A stretch of 64,000 nucleotides of DNA from Streptomyces lasiicapitis (lineage in GTDB: Bacteria; Actinomycetota; Actinomycetes; Streptomycetales; Streptomycetaceae), in NCBI RefSeq assembly GCF_014646335.1, contig NZ_BMNG01000002.1:558001-622000 (forward strand), in the 5' to 3' direction. The translations under genes and the position numbers were made by a program. The notes beneath the pieces were generated by a model. That model did not search any database and had not been told where the DNA came from. It saw only the letters and a program-made list of their open reading frames with translations. Shown here in pieces: positions 1-9,916 of the stretch; positions within the stretch are counted from its first letter, which is position 1; each line of letters starts with the position of its first letter.

Positions 1-2282
1 AGCTGTTGTCGGCCGACATCGCACGCTCGCTGACGGCCACCCGGGCCTGCCTCGAACACCGTGCCGTGGTCCTCGGCCAGGACCGGGACGCGCTGATGGC
101 GGCGCTGTCGGCGCTGGCCCGGGGCGAGGGCGACGTCCCGGACGTGGTCCACGGCTCGGCGCGCGGACGCGGCCGGGTGGCGTTCTCGTTCTCCGGGCTC
201 GTCGGCCGGGAAGGCGGATGGACGGTGCTCGCACGGGAGTTGTACGCGCGGGTGCCGGTGTTCGCGTCCGCCGCCGAGGAGACCAGGGCCGCGTTCGCGG
301 CGGTCTTGGAGCCAGACCTGGAGCCAGACCTGGACCCGTTCCCCGACCCGGACCCCGTCCTCGACCAAGTCGCCCTGTTCACCGCCGAATTGGCGCTCTT
401 CCGCCTCCTCGAACACTGGGGCGTCACCCCCGACGCCCTCCTCGGCCACTCCGTCGGCGAGGTCACCGCTGCCCACTGCGCGGGCGTGCTCTCCCTGGCC
501 GACGCGGCCGCACTCGTGGTCGCCCTCGCCGGGGAGGCATCTGCCGAACCGTCGTCGTCCGGCGGCGAAGCGGGGGACGGCATCCGACGCACCGTCAAGG
601 AGCTGACGTTCCGCCCACCGGTGATCCCCCTCGCCTCCGGCCGGACCGGCACGCCCGTGTCGTACGAGGAACTCTCGTCCCCGGAGCACTGGGTACGCCT
701 CGCGCGCGCGGACGACGTCCCGTCGACGGACGCCGAGCCGTGGCTCAGTTCCCAAGGGGTGTACGGCCAGCTCTCCTTGGGGGCCGACGGCACGGGCGCG
801 GACGGTGTCACGGACATGGAAGCCCTCCTGCGCGCGCTGGCTCGCCTGCACGTCGGCGGCGTACCGGTGGGCTGGGACAGGATGCTCACCGACTGCGGCG
901 CGCGTCTGGTGGACCTGCCCACGTACGCCTTCCGGAACCAGCGGTACTGGCCCGAGTCGACCGCCCTGCCGCTCGGCGCGGCCCGCCCCCGGGGCGCCGC
1001 TGTCCCGGCGCTGACCGACCGAGGGCGCCTGGCCGGGGCGGACGCGGACGAACGGGCCCGCCTCCTCGCCGCCCTGGTCCGCACGCACGTCGCGGCGGTG
1101 CTGAGGCTGCCGGACGCCGACGAGGTCGACGACGAACGGCCGCTGCCCGAGCTCGGGTTCGACTCGCTGACGGCGGTGGACCTGCGCAACCGGCTCGGCG
1201 CCGACACCGGCCTCCGTCTCCCCCCGGCCCTCGTCTTCCAGCACCCGACGGTGACCGACCTGACCCGGCACCTGGCCGCGGAGTGGGAGACGACGGGCCC
1301 CGCGCACGACGACTCGGACGCGCCGGGCCGGGACATCCCAGGCCCCGACGTGGCACCCGGCGACCCCAGCCAATCGCAGTTCACCCTGGGGCCCCTCCTC
1401 GCCCGCGCGAGCGAGCAGGGTCGTACCGAAGAGTTCCATGAACTGGTGCGCCTTGTAGCCCAGTTCAGGCCCGCCTTCGACGTCCCCGAGGAGCGGCTGC
1501 GGCCTCCGCAGGTCCGTCTCGCGCGCGGTTCCGCCGCCGCGAGCCTCGTCTGCTTCCCGACGTTCGCCGTCGGCTCGGGGGCACCCCAGTACGCACGCCT
1601 CGCCGCCGCGTCCGGCGGCGCACACGACGTGTGGGTCCAGCCGGTGCCCGGCTTCCGCCGGCAGGAGTCGCTGCCCGCGTCCGTCGATGCCCTGGCGGAG
1701 CTGCTGGCCGACGGCGTCGAGCAGTGCGCCGACGGCGGTCCCGTCGTCCTGCTCGGGTACTCCGCGGGCGGCTGGATCGCCCACGCCACCGCGGCCGTCC
1801 TCGAAGCGCGTGGCACCCGCCCCGACGCCGTTGTCCTCCTGGACACCCACTGGCCCGACAGCCCCGCGCTCGCCGACCTGCACGCCCGGATCGAGCACGC
1901 GCGGACGACCGGAGCGCCGGACGTCCTGTGGGCGGAGGAGGCCGTGGACGACGCCTACCTCACCGCGATGGCGCACTACACCGGCCTGTTCCGGGCGTGG
2001 ACGCCGCAGGAGATCGACGCGCCGACGCTCCTCGTCCGCGCTTCCGAATCCCCTCTGGGTGAACCGCCGTTGGCCGAGCCGCAGTTGGCTGACGCACCGT
2101 TGGCCGAGGCACCGGAGAACTGGCGCCCGCACTGGCACCTCCCGCACACGGCGGTCGACACGGCGGGCACCCACTTCTCGCTCATCCGCGAACACAGCGA
2201 ACCCACCCTGCGCGCGGTCCGCGACTGGCTCGCCGCCCCCGCCCCCGTCCCCGCCCCCGTCCCCACCCAAGGAGCAGAATGA
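1..2282 (+). CDS. Type I PKS, 3' end: degenerate AT, ACP, thioesterase (5' partial)
   Basis: The reading frame is open from the window edge, so the gene continues upstream. The visible part starts in a KS-AT linker. An AT region follows, with an active-site GHSVGE (Ser at nt 450), but the usual GQGSQ is missing. The segment between the active-site region and the C-terminal LTFRPPVIP part is collapsed, removing the VNGP and HAFH/YASH specificity regions. An acidic proline-rich insert (nt 305-365) sits in the AT. The ACP has GFDSL (Ser at nt 1164). The terminal thioesterase has GYSAGG (Ser at nt 1761), an Asp in LLDTHWPD and a His in GTHFSL, a complete triad, so this protein releases a finished chain. 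The stop overlaps the next start (ATGA). A last module with a decayed AT would need malonyl loading from elsewhere or would not extend. Domain calls are sure; the functional state of the AT is inferred. Confidence 0.9.
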   Translation, partial: LLSADIARSLTATRACLEHRAVVLGQDRDALMAALSALARGEGDVPDVVHGSARGRGRVAFSFSGLVGREGGWTVLARELYARVPVFASAAEETRAAFAAVLEPDLEPDLDPFPDPDPVLDQVALFTAELALFRLLEHWGVTPDALLGHSVGEVTAAHCAGVLSLADAAALVVALAGEASAEPSSSGGEAGDGIRRTVKELTFRPPVIPLASGRTGTPVSYEELSSPEHWVRLARADDVPSTDAEPWLSSQGVYGQLSLGADGTGADGVTDMEALLRALARLHVGGVPVGWDRMLTDCGARLVDLPTYAFRNQRYWPESTALPLGAARPRGAAVPALTDRGRLAGADADERARLLAALVRTHVAAVLRLPDADEVDDERPLPELGFDSLTAVDLRNRLGADTGLRLPPALVFQHPTVTDLTRHLAAEWETTGPAHDDSDAPGRDIPGPDVAPGDPSQSQFTLGPLLARASEQGRTEEFHELVRLVAQFRPAFDVPEERLRPPQVRLARGSAAASLVCFPTFAVGSGAPQYARLAAASGGAHDVWVQPVPGFRRQESLPASVDALAELLADGVEQCADGGPVVLLGYSAGGWIAHATAAVLEARGTRPDAVVLLDTHWPDSPALADLHARIEHARTTGAPDVLWAEEAVDDAYLTAMAHYTGLFRAWTPQEIDAPTLLVRASESPLGEPPLAEPQLADAPLAEAPENWRPHWHLPHTAVDTAGTHFSLIREHSEPTLRAVRDWLAAPAPVPAPVPTQGAE

Positions 2283-2992
2283 CCCCCGACCGCACCCCCG
2301 ACAGCAAGTCCCCCGACGGCAAGTCCCTCGACCACCTCGACCAAGCCGTCATCGACGGCCAGGCCGGCTACTCGAAGCCGTTCCTCAACCTCTACGACCT
2401 GATGGTGTACCGAGGCACCGCGCCCCTGCTCTGGCGCTGCCCGCCGAAGGTCTCCCGGCAGCTGTACGACACGTGCGTCGGCGCCCGCCACATGGACATC
2501 GGCGTAGGGAGCGGCTATCTGCTCCACCACGCCCGGTTCCCCGTACCCGAGCCCCGCATCACCCTGGTCGACCTCAACCCCAACTCCCTTGCGCACACGG
2601 CCCATCGCCTGCGCCGGTACGAGGTGGAGACGGTGCGCGCGAACGTCCTCGAGCCCCTGCCCGTACCGGAGCACTCCCACGATTCGGTCGGCATGAGCTA
2701 TCTGCTGCACTGCGTCCCGGGTGGCCTGCCGGACAAGGGCATCGCCCTCGCGCACGCCGCCGCGGTGGTCCGCCCCGGGGGCGTCGTCTTCGGCACCACG
2801 GTCCTGTCGGGCGGCGTGCCGGTGTCCTCCGTCGCCCGCAGGGCGATGCGGACGCTGAACAAGCGGGGCGCGTTCCACAACGACGGCGACACCCTGGACG
2901 ACCTCCGCGCCCAGCTCGACCGGCACTTCGACCGCCACGAGCTGACCGTCCGCGGCTGCGTCGGCGTCTTCCGCGCCTGGACGGCCGCCTGA
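2279..2992 (+). CDS. Class I SAM-dependent methyltransferase
   Basis: The 237-residue protein has the Rossmann motif I DIGVGSGY (about residues 73-80), followed by an acidic strand end LVDLNPNS and a motif IV-like region around YLLHCVPGG. It is a stand-alone methyltransferase; the acceptor (O, N or C) cannot be read from sequence. The ATG overlaps the PKS stop by 4 bases, so the two are translationally coupled and the enzyme most likely modifies the polyketide released by the neighbouring thioesterase. No signal peptide or membrane segment is seen. It is the last gene of its operon; a separately transcribed thiolase follows after 107 bp. Confidence 0.85.
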   Translation: MTPDRTPDSKSPDGKSLDHLDQAVIDGQAGYSKPFLNLYDLMVYRGTAPLLWRCPPKVSRQLYDTCVGARHMDIGVGSGYLLHHARFPVPEPRITLVDLNPNSLAHTAHRLRRYEVETVRANVLEPLPVPEHSHDSVGMSYLLHCVPGGLPDKGIALAHAAAVVRPGGVVFGTTVLSGGVPVSSVARRAMRTLNKRGAFHNDGDTLDDLRAQLDRHFDRHELTVRGCVGVFRAWTAA

Positions 2993-3058
2993 GGCGCACG
3001 CACGATCACCCCCTGAGGTCCCTGGACGGCCGCACGAGGTCCCCGTACACTCCGAAAC

Positions 3059-3069
3059 TAGCAGCGCTA
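3059..3069. promoter_or_regulatory. Short inverted repeat upstream of thiolase
   Basis: TAGC-AGC-GCTA is a perfect dyad in a locally AT-rich stretch that ends 30 bp before the thiolase start. It could be an operator, for example of a fatty-acid or TetR-type repressor. This is suggested only by position and symmetry. Confidence 0.25.
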
Positions 3070-3099
3070 ATTAAACCGCTCACGTCCCGGAGTAGCCCC

Positions 3100-4287
3100 G
3101 TGCGCACCGTTCACTTCGTCGCCGCCCGCCGCACCCCGATCGGCAAGCTCCGCGGCGCCCTGTCCGCCGTCCGTCCGGACGACCTCGCCGCGACCGTCGT
3201 ACGCGGACTGCTCGACGGCGTGCCGCAGCTCGACCCGGCCCGGATCGACGACGTCTACTGGGGCGCCGCCAACCAGGCGGGCGAGGACAACCGCAACGTC
3301 GCCCGGATGGCCGTCCTGCTCGCGGGCCTCCCGGAGTCCGTGCCCGGCGCCACGGTGAACCGGCTGTGCGCCTCGGGCCTGGAGGCGGTCACCACGGCGG
3401 CCCGCACCATCGCCGCGGGCGACGCCGACATCGTCCTCGCGGGCGGCTCCGAGTCCATGAGCCGCGCCCCCTTCGTGCTGCCCCGCCCCGACGAGGCCCT
3501 GCCGCACCGCATGGAGACCGTCGACACCCGCCTCGGCTGGCGCCTGGTCAACCCGAAGATGAAGGAGCTGCACGGGCTCCTGTCGATGGGGGAGACGGCC
3601 GAGGAGGTCGCCGCCCGGTACGACGTCTCCCGCGAGCGCCAGGACACCTTCGCCCTGCGCAGTCACCAACGCGCCGCCGCCGCCCGCAAGAACGGCCACT
3701 TCGACGACGAACTGCTGCCCGTCACCACCCCCGACGGCACGGTCGTCACCGCGGACGAGTGCATCCGCGAGGACACCTCGTACGAGAAGCTCAGCGGGCT
3801 GCGACCGGTGTTCCGCCAGGGCGGCACCGTCACGGCGGGCAACGCGTCCCCGATGAACGACGGCGCGGCCGGGCTGCTCCTCGTCAGCGAAGAGGCCCTG
3901 AACGACCTGGGCCTGGAGTCCCTCGGCCGGTACGCCGCGGGCGCCTCCGCAGGCGTGCACCCGGACGTCATGGGCATCGGCCCCGTGCCCGCCACCCAGA
4001 AGGCCCTCGCCCGGCTCGGTTGGACCGTGGCCGACATCCAGGAGGCCGAGTTCAACGAGGCGTTCGCCGCCCAGGCGCTGGCCTGCGTCGACGCCCTCGG
4101 CATCGACCCGGAGCTGGTCAACCCCGACGGCGGCGCCATCGCGCTCGGCCACCCCCTCGGCTGCTCCGGCGCCCGCATCCTCACCACCCTCCTGCACCGC
4201 ATGCGCCGCACCGGCACCACCCGCGGCCTCGCCACGATGTGCGTGGGAGTGGGCCAGGGCAGCGCCCTCCTGGTCGAACGGGACTGA
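3100..4287 (+). CDS. Thiolase (acetyl-CoA acyltransferase)
   Basis: Thiolase of 395 residues, typical family length, starting at a GTG preceded by GGAG about 8 bp upstream. The N-terminal catalytic cysteine is Cys90 in VNRLCASG. The C-terminal motifs NEAFA, the catalytic histidine in ALGHPLGCSG and the second cysteine in TMCVGVGQG are all present, so the enzyme should be active. It resembles the beta-ketoadipyl-CoA/3-ketoacyl-CoA thiolase (PcaF/FadA) branch, which cleaves 3-ketoacyl-CoA with CoA in fatty-acid or aromatic catabolism. The exact substrate cannot be assigned. It stands alone, with no beta-oxidation partner adjacent, and does not look like part of the PKS operon to its left. Confidence 0.9.
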   Translation: MRTVHFVAARRTPIGKLRGALSAVRPDDLAATVVRGLLDGVPQLDPARIDDVYWGAANQAGEDNRNVARMAVLLAGLPESVPGATVNRLCASGLEAVTTAARTIAAGDADIVLAGGSESMSRAPFVLPRPDEALPHRMETVDTRLGWRLVNPKMKELHGLLSMGETAEEVAARYDVSRERQDTFALRSHQRAAAARKNGHFDDELLPVTTPDGTVVTADECIREDTSYEKLSGLRPVFRQGGTVTAGNASPMNDGAAGLLLVSEEALNDLGLESLGRYAAGASAGVHPDVMGIGPVPATQKALARLGWTVADIQEAEFNEAFAAQALACVDALGIDPELVNPDGGAIALGHPLGCSGARILTTLLHRMRRTGTTRGLATMCVGVGQGSALLVERD

Positions 4288-4374
4288 CGACCCCGGCATC
4301 GAACGGGACCGGCGACCCCGGCCCTCCGGGGCTTCCCCGCCGCGAACTGCTTGGGCATACCATCGGTTCCCAGC

Positions 4375-5181
4375 ATGGACGCCACAGCCGCCCCCACCGT
4401 CATATCCGCCCTCTCCGGGACATCCGCCCTCACCGTCTGGGAGTTCGGCGCGCTGGCCCTGGCCGCCGGTGTCGTCGGCTTCTCCAAGACCGCCGTCAGC
4501 GGCGCGAACACGATCAGTCTCGCCGTCTTCGCCGCCGTCCTGCCCGCCCGCGCGTCGACGGGCGTGCTCCTGCCGATCCTCATCGTCGGCGACGTCCTCG
4601 CCGTCCTCACCTACCGCAGACACGCCCACTGGCCCACGCTGTGGCGGCTGTTCCCCGCGGTCGGCGCGGGCGTCGCCGTCGGCACGGTGTTCCTGATGTT
4701 CGCCGACGACGGAACAGTGCGTACGTCGATCGGGGCGATCCTGCTGCTGATGGCGGCCGTGACGGTGTGGCGCCGACGGGCCGCCGAGCGGGCGGAGGCC
4801 GAGGACGACCAGGCGTCGGGCGGGGCGGCACGGCTCGCCGCCCCCTCCTATGGCGTGCTCGGCGGCTTCACCACCATGGTCGCCAACGCGGGCGGCCCCG
4901 TCATGTCGATGTATCTGCTCTCGGCGGGCTTCAAGAAGCTGAGCTTCCTGGGCACTTCGGCGTGGTTCTTCCTCATCGTCAACACCTCCAAGGTGCCCTT
5001 CAGCGTCGGCCTCGGCCTCATCGACGGACCCTCGCTCCTTCTCGACGCGGCCCTCGCCCTCTTCGTGATTCCCGGCGCGCTCCTCGGCAAGGCGTGCGTG
5101 AACCGCATCAACCAGCGGCTCTTCGAACAGCTCGTCATCGGCGCGACCGTCCTCGGCGGCCTCCAGCTCCTGCTGCGCTGA
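4375..5181 (+). CDS. TSUP (TauE/SafE) family membrane permease
   Basis: A 268-residue polytopic protein with about eight hydrophobic segments. It has the two-fold repeated layout of the TSUP/TauE family: GVVGFSKTAVSGAN near residues 27-40, and a related pattern FTTMVANAGGPVMSMYLL in the second half. Family members export sulfite, sulfoacetate or related organosulfur anions across the cytoplasmic membrane; the substrate here is unknown. The ATG at 4375 is chosen over a TTG at 4351 because the extra residues do not resemble the family. No clear ribosome binding site is visible, so the transcript may be nearly leaderless. cobK follows after 46 bp on the same strand. Confidence 0.85.
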   Translation: MDATAAPTVISALSGTSALTVWEFGALALAAGVVGFSKTAVSGANTISLAVFAAVLPARASTGVLLPILIVGDVLAVLTYRRHAHWPTLWRLFPAVGAGVAVGTVFLMFADDGTVRTSIGAILLLMAAVTVWRRRAAERAEAEDDQASGGAARLAAPSYGVLGGFTTMVANAGGPVMSMYLLSAGFKKLSFLGTSAWFFLIVNTSKVPFSVGLGLIDGPSLLLDAALALFVIPGALLGKACVNRINQRLFEQLVIGATVLGGLQLLLR

Positions 5182-5227
5182 CCCCGCGCCCGGCGGCTGC
5201 GACGACACCCCCACGTACGCTCGACCC

Positions 5228-5980
5228 ATGCCCCACCCGCCCCACGTGCTCGTCCTCGGCGGCACCACCGAGGCCCGCCGCCTCGCCGCCGCGCTCGCCG
5301 CGCGGCCGGGCGTGCGCGTGACGACGTCGCTCGCGGGCCGGGTCAGCCGTCCCGCGGCACTCGACGGCGACGTACGCGTCGGAGGCTTCGGCGGCCCGGA
5401 CGGCCTCGCGGACTGGCTGCGCGAGAACCGCGTGACCGCCCTCGTGGACGCCACGCACCCCTTCGCCGTCATGATCAGCGCGCACGCGGCCCAGGCCGCG
5501 CGGGCCACCGGCGTCCCCGCGCTCGCCCTGCGCCGACCGGGCTGGCGCCCCGTCCCCGGCGACGACTGGCACGAGACGGCCTCCCTCGACGAGGCCGCCG
5601 CCGTGCTCCCCGCGCTCGGCCGCCGCGTCTTCCTCACGACGGGCCGCCTGGGCCTCGCGGCCTTCGCCCCCTACGAAGCCCTCCACTTCCTCGTACGCTC
5701 CGTCGAGCCGCCCGAGCCACCGCTGCCCCGGGACGTGGAGATCCTCCTGGACCGCGGCCCGTACACCGTCGAAGGCGAGACGGCGCTGCTGCGCGCCCAC
5801 CGCGTCGACGTCCTTGTGACCAAGGACAGCGGCGGCGCGGCCACCGCGGCCAAGCTCACGGCCGCCCGCGACCTGGCCCTGCCCGTGGTGATCGTCCGCC
5901 GTCCGGAGCCGCCGCCGGGGGTGACGGTGGTGGCGGACATCGAGGCCGTACTCGCACGACTCGGACTGCCGGGCGCGTAA
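5228..5980 (+). CDS. cobK: Cobalt-precorrin-6A / precorrin-6A reductase
   Basis: The 250-residue protein matches the CobK/CbiJ family from start to end. Visible landmarks are VLVLGGTTEARRLA at the N-terminus, the DATHPFA signature (residues 77-83), and VTKDSGGAATAAKL near residues 197-210. It reduces precorrin-6A with NAD(P)H in the corrin ring pathway of vitamin B12 synthesis, in the cytoplasm. The gene faces away from cobF, which lies about 2.3 kb further on the other strand. The two cobalamin genes are therefore in one locus but separate transcription units, and the rest of the pathway must be elsewhere. No cobalamin riboswitch was seen upstream. Confidence 0.93.
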   Translation: MPHPPHVLVLGGTTEARRLAAALAARPGVRVTTSLAGRVSRPAALDGDVRVGGFGGPDGLADWLRENRVTALVDATHPFAVMISAHAAQAARATGVPALALRRPGWRPVPGDDWHETASLDEAAAVLPALGRRVFLTTGRLGLAAFAPYEALHFLVRSVEPPEPPLPRDVEILLDRGPYTVEGETALLRAHRVDVLVTKDSGGAATAAKLTAARDLALPVVIVRRPEPPPGVTVVADIEAVLARLGLPGA

Positions 5981-6049
5981 GCCGCGAGGTGGCGGGCCCA
6001 CCACAGACAAGGGGGCGGAACAGGCAAGTGGGCGGAGTGGGCGTGCGGC

Positions 6050-8158
6050 CTACGCCGACACCGCCGGTGCCGCCGGTCGGGGCCGCCGCCCCCGGTCCAG
6101 CGCGAGCCCCTGCGCCAGCTCCTCCGCCAGCAGCCGCTTCGCGATCGCGTCGACCGCCGCCATCAGCCGTCCGTCGCCCTCGGTCGTCCCCTCCAGGGCG
6201 CGCCCGCCGTCCTTCTCCAACTCCTCGCGCAGCCAGGCCGCCCACGCCGCACCGATCACGTCGGCCTCGCGCGCGCCCGCCGCGGTGTGCTCGAACAGCG
6301 TGCCGGTGCGGACCAGATAGCCCTCCTCGACCATCCGGTCGAACACCGGCACAAGGACCTCGGCGGGCAACTGGCGGCGGGCCGCGATGAGGTTGAGGTT
6401 GGCGTGGCCGACCATCCGGGTGAACAGGGCGACCTGCATGACGGCCCAGGCGCCCGCCATGTCCAGGCGGGTGTCGGACTTCTGGATGATGGCGCGCGCG
6501 GTCTGCGGGCCCTTGGCGCGCAGGATGTTGCCGACGGCGAGTTCGAGCAGCCGCCCGGAGTCGCCCGACTGCGGCGACGCGAAGCCCTCACCCATGTCGG
6601 ACGAGCTCATCCGCGCGCTGTCGCGCAGCTCGACCTGTTTGAGGAACAACGCCACGACGAACCCGACGAGCGCGACCGGCACGGTCCACAGGAACACCGT
6701 CTGGAGGGTGTCCGCGTACGCCTTGACCAGCGGAGCCGCCGCCGCGCCCGGCAGATCGTGCAGCCCCTGCGGGCTCTGCGAGGCCTTCGCGATCGCGTCC
6801 TGCGGCGCGGCCCCGGTCCGCGCGGCCTCGGCGACCCCGTCGCGCAGGTTCGGCGCCAGTGTGTTGGCGTAGATCGTGCCGAACACGGCCGTCCCGAACG
6901 AGCTGCCCAGCGTACGGAAGAACGTGACGCCGGACGTGGCGGTGCCCAGGTCGGCGTATGCGACGGTGTTCTGCACGGCGATGGTGAGCACCTGCATGCA
7001 CAGCCCGATGCCGGCACCGAGCACGAACATGTACAGGGACTCCAGCCACGTACTGGTCTCGCTGCCCATCAGCGAAAGCAGGAACAGCCCGAGCGCCATC
7101 ACCAGGGCGCCCACGATCGGGAAAATACGGTACGTACCCGTCTTGCTGACCACATTGCCGCTGAAGATGGACGCGATGAGCAGCCCGACGACCATCGGCA
7201 GCGTCCGCACGCCGGAGATCGTGGCCGAGTCCCCGTCGACGTACTGCAGATAGGTCGGCAGGAACGTCATCGCGCCGAGCATCGCGAAGCCCACGATGAA
7301 GCTGAGGATGGAGCAGACCGTGAACACGGGGTTCGCGAAGAGCCGCATCGGAAGCATGGGTTCCGCCGCGCGTGTCTCCACCCAGCAGAAGCCCGCGAGT
7401 GAGAGCAGTCCGCCCGCGAAGAGGCCGATGATGGTGGCCGAGCCCCACGCGTACTCGTTGCCGCCCCAGCTCGTCGCGAGGATCAGCGCGCTCGCGCCGA
7501 CCGCCACGAGCGCGATGCCCAGATAGTCGATGACGGGCTTCGACGCCGACTTCACCACCGGGATCGTGCGGGCCGCCGCCACCACCACGAGGATCGCGAT
7601 GGGCACGTTGACGTAGAACGCCCAGCGCCAGGTCAGATGGTCCGTGAACAGGCCGCCGAGCAGCGGCCCGATGACCGTCGACACACCGAAGACCGCGCCG
7701 ATCGCGCCCTGGTACTTGCCGCGCTCCCGCAGCGGGATGACGTCGGCGATCAGCGCCATCGCCGTCACCATCAGGCCGCCCGCGCCGATGCCCTGCAGCG
7801 CCCGCCAGGCGATGAGCAGCGTCATGTTCGTCGAGAGGCCGCACAGGAACGATCCGGTGATGAAGACGACCGCCGACACCTGGAACACGATCTTGCGGCC
7901 GAACAGGTCGCCGAACTTGCCGACGAGCACCGTCGCGACCGTCTCCGCGAGCAGGTACGACGTCACGACCCACGACATGTGCTCGGCGCCGCCCAGGTCC
8001 GACACGATCGTCGGCAGCGCGGTGCCCACGATCGTCTGGTCGAGCGCGGCGAGGAGGACGCCCAGCATGATCGTCACGAAGACGACATTGCGCCGGCGCT
8101 TGTCCAGGACCGGCGGGCCCTGCTCCTGCGCGGCCGCGGGCTGCTCGGTAACGGTCAC
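6050..8158 (-). CDS. DHA2-type (EmrB/QacA) MFS multidrug transporter with C-terminal extension
   Basis: A 702-residue protein starting at GTG 8158 behind AGGGTGGG. The first ~520 residues form a 14-helix DHA2 drug:proton antiporter: [16 protein letters not shown] (motif D1) in helix 1, [10 protein letters not shown] (motif A) in the loop after helix 2, and [10 protein letters not shown] (motif C) in helix 5. The remaining ~180 residues are soluble and cytoplasmic. They are helical, contain an [25 protein letters not shown] winged-helix pattern, and are seen in other actinobacterial DHA2 pumps; this domain may sense ligand. The gene sits 92 bp after cobF on the same strand, so they may be co-transcribed, but a drug exporter has no obvious role in B12 synthesis. 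It ends tail to tail with cobK. Confidence 0.9.
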   Translation of the reverse strand: MTVTEQPAAAQEQGPPVLDKRRRNVVFVTIMLGVLLAALDQTIVGTALPTIVSDLGGAEHMSWVVTSYLLAETVATVLVGKFGDLFGRKIVFQVSAVVFITGSFLCGLSTNMTLLIAWRALQGIGAGGLMVTAMALIADVIPLRERGKYQGAIGAVFGVSTVIGPLLGGLFTDHLTWRWAFYVNVPIAILVVVAAARTIPVVKSASKPVIDYLGIALVAVGASALILATSWGGNEYAWGSATIIGLFAGGLLSLAGFCWVETRAAEPMLPMRLFANPVFTVCSILSFIVGFAMLGAMTFLPTYLQYVDGDSATISGVRTLPMVVGLLIASIFSGNVVSKTGTYRIFPIVGALVMALGLFLLSLMGSETSTWLESLYMFVLGAGIGLCMQVLTIAVQNTVAYADLGTATSGVTFFRTLGSSFGTAVFGTIYANTLAPNLRDGVAEAARTGAAPQDAIAKASQSPQGLHDLPGAAAAPLVKAYADTLQTVFLWTVPVALVGFVVALFLKQVELRDSARMSSSDMGEGFASPQSGDSGRLLELAVGNILRAKGPQTARAIIQKSDTRLDMAGAWAVMQVALFTRMVGHANLNLIAARRQLPAEVLVPVFDRMVEEGYLVRTGTLFEHTAAGAREADVIGAAWAAWLREELEKDGGRALEGTTEGDGRLMAAVDAIAKRLLAEELAQGLALDRGRRPRPAAPAVSA

Positions 8159-8250
8159 AGGCCCACCCTCACACCGGCACCGGGCATGTGCATGCGGGGC
8201 CGTCCGGTCCGGTGACGGGCTGACGGCGGGTGAGTGCGGCCCGGAGCGGA

Positions 8251-9036
8251 TCAGCCGTCGCCGCGCCTGCGCAGCAGATACGTGTCCATGATCCAGCCCT
8301 TGCGCGCGCGGGCCTCGGCGCGCAGCCGCTCGATCCGCGGGGCGGCCTCGGCCAGCGGCCCGGAGACGAGGATCTCGTCCGGCGTACCGATGTACGCGCC
8401 CCAATAGATCTCGTAGATCCCGGCATCGTCCCGGTCGGCGAACCGCCCGAAGGCCTGCCGGGCGTCCAGCATCACCACCACGTCGTCCACGCCGTCCGGG
8501 AAGCCCTCGTCGGCGAGGCGGCGGCCCGTGGTGATCTGCACGGGGCGCGCGACGCGGTTCAGGCCGGTGCGGTGGCGCGCGGCGAGCGCGGAGACGCTGC
8601 TGATGCCCGGTACGACGGCGTAGTCGAACTCCACGGACCCGCGCGCGAGCACCTCCTCCAGGATCCCGATGGTGCTGTCGTACAGCGCCGGGTCGCCCCA
8701 CACGAGGAACGCCCCCGTTTCCTCCGCGCGCAGCTCCTCAGCGATGAGCCGCTCGTAGATGTCCGCGCGGCGGCCCCGCCAGTCGTCCACGGCGGGCGAG
8801 TAGTCCGCGCCGCCCGCCTTCCGGTCCCGCTCCGGGTCACGCGCCTCCACGACCCGGTACGCCCCGTCCGGCCGATGCGCGTCGAGCATGCCCCGCCGCA
8901 GCGCCACGAGGTCCACCTTCTCCTCGCCCTTCCCGAGAATGAAGAACACGTCCGTGTCCCCGAACGCCTTGACCGCCTGAAGGGTGAGGTGGTCGGGGTC
9001 GCCCGCGCCGATGCCGATGACATGAATCTTTCGCAC
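8251..9036 (-). CDS. cobF: Precorrin-6A synthase (deacetylating)
   Basis: A 261-residue tetrapyrrole methylase. The SAM-binding N-terminus reads [18 protein letters not shown], a GDPALYDST motif lies in the middle (about residues 119-127), and [10 protein letters not shown] follows, all typical of CobF. The enzyme methylates C-1 of precorrin-5 and releases acetate in the aerobic cobalamin pathway; cobK, the next step, is encoded nearby on the opposite strand. It lies between a DUF309 gene (57 bp upstream) and the DHA2 transporter on the same strand, a plausible three-gene transcription unit. Start ATG 9036 matches the family N-terminus. Confidence 0.93.
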   Translation of the reverse strand: MRKIHVIGIGAGDPDHLTLQAVKAFGDTDVFFILGKGEEKVDLVALRRGMLDAHRPDGAYRVVEARDPERDRKAGGADYSPAVDDWRGRRADIYERLIAEELRAEETGAFLVWGDPALYDSTIGILEEVLARGSVEFDYAVVPGISSVSALAARHRTGLNRVARPVQITTGRRLADEGFPDGVDDVVVMLDARQAFGRFADRDDAGIYEIYWGAYIGTPDEILVSGPLAEAAPRIERLRAEARARKGWIMDTYLLRRRGDG

Positions 9037-9093
9037 GGGGCGAGTTTGCCGGACGGGGGAGTGGGGGGTGTGGGCGGGTGTGCACGGGAGTGC

Positions 9094-9666
9094 TCAGTTG
9101 CCGTTGCCGTTGCCGCTGCCGCTGCCGCTGCCGCTGCTGTCGCCGGAGACGAGACGCGGCGCGCACACCGCCGCGTCCAGCGGCTCGCCCTCCCCTCGCT
9201 CCACCCGCGCCGCCAACCCCCGCGCCCACTCCACCAGTTCCGGTACGTCGATCCCGTACGGCCGCTGCCGCCCCGAGGCCTCCCCGGCCCAGGCCGAGAC
9301 GGCGCCCGCGCCCCGGAGCAGCAGCCGTGCCCCGCCGGTGGTGTTGCCGCGCGCGGAGTGCGTCAGGCCGACGGCGAGCTGGGCGAGGCCCTTCCACAGG
9401 CCGCGCTCCTCGTCGGGCCCGGACTTCCAGGCGTCCTCGAAGACCTCGTGGGCGTGGAAGGGCCGGCCCGCGTCGAGCAGGGCCTGCGCCTCGGCGAGGG
9501 TCTCCCGGGGCGTACGCACCACGCCCTCCGGCTGCCGCTCCACACCCTCGGTGCCGTACGGCAAGGGCCGCCCGAGCCCGTCGCGCGGCCGGGCGTTGCG
9601 GGCCCGCCCCTCCGCGTCGCGATCACGCCCGCCGTCCGCCCCGTCCGTACCAAGTGCGCTACTCAT
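9094..9666 (-). CDS. DUF309 domain protein
   Basis: A protein of 190 residues. The central part (about residues 55-150) has the DUF309 signature: ALLDAGRPFHAHEVFEDAW, then LWKGLAQLAVGLTHSARGN. The family is small, helical, putatively metal-binding and of unknown biochemical function. A basic, low-complexity N-terminus of ~50 residues precedes it. The C-terminus is an artificial-looking Ser-Gly/Asn-Gly tail encoded by a hexanucleotide repeat. The ATG at 9666 fits the domain position; an upstream extension in the same frame would run into the tRNA gene and was not used. It probably shares a transcript with cobF and the transporter. Confidence 0.8.
   Translation of the reverse strand: MSSALGTDGADGGRDRDAEGRARNARPRDGLGRPLPYGTEGVERQPEGVVRTPRETLAEAQALLDAGRPFHAHEVFEDAWKSGPDEERGLWKGLAQLAVGLTHSARGNTTGGARLLLRGAGAVSAWAGEASGRQRPYGIDVPELVEWARGLAARVERGEGEPLDAAVCAPRLVSGDSSGSGSGSGNGNGN
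9097..9138. repeat. Hexanucleotide tandem repeat (7 units)
   Basis: Seven 6-bp units (three gttgcc, three gctgcc, one gctgct) run in phase with the codons at the 3' end of the DUF309 gene, encoding alternating Gly with Ser or Asn just before the stop. Repeat number may vary between strains through slipped-strand pairing, changing only tail length. Confidence 0.85.
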
Positions 9667-9812
9667 ACGCCGATTCTCGCGCGCCCCGCGCCGGAGTGCG
9701 GGACCGGACGGCCACCCGCCGCCCCACCGGCGCGGATACCGCTTCGGAGCACCCCGCGGGGTGCGGTAGAGTTCTACCTGCGTGATCACGCGGGACACCG
9801 CGCAAAACGCAC

Positions 9813-9886
<74 letters not shown>

Positions 9887-9916
9887 CGGTGCAAGAGGGC
9901 TTCGAGCCCAGGGTCG

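Noticed and set aside
5981..6049. Terminator between cobK and the DHA2 transporter
   Set aside because: Convergent genes, but no convincing stem-loop could be drawn in the gap.
8159..8701. N-terminal extension of the DHA2 transporter frame up to 8701
   Set aside because: It overlaps cobF antiparallel to its codon pattern, is arginine-rich, and a GTG with a good ribosome binding site at 8158 gives the family N-terminus.
9094..9138. CRISPR-like or regulatory meaning of the hexanucleotide repeat
   Set aside because: The units are contiguous, 6 bp, in codon phase at the end of a gene and without spacers: a simple microsatellite.
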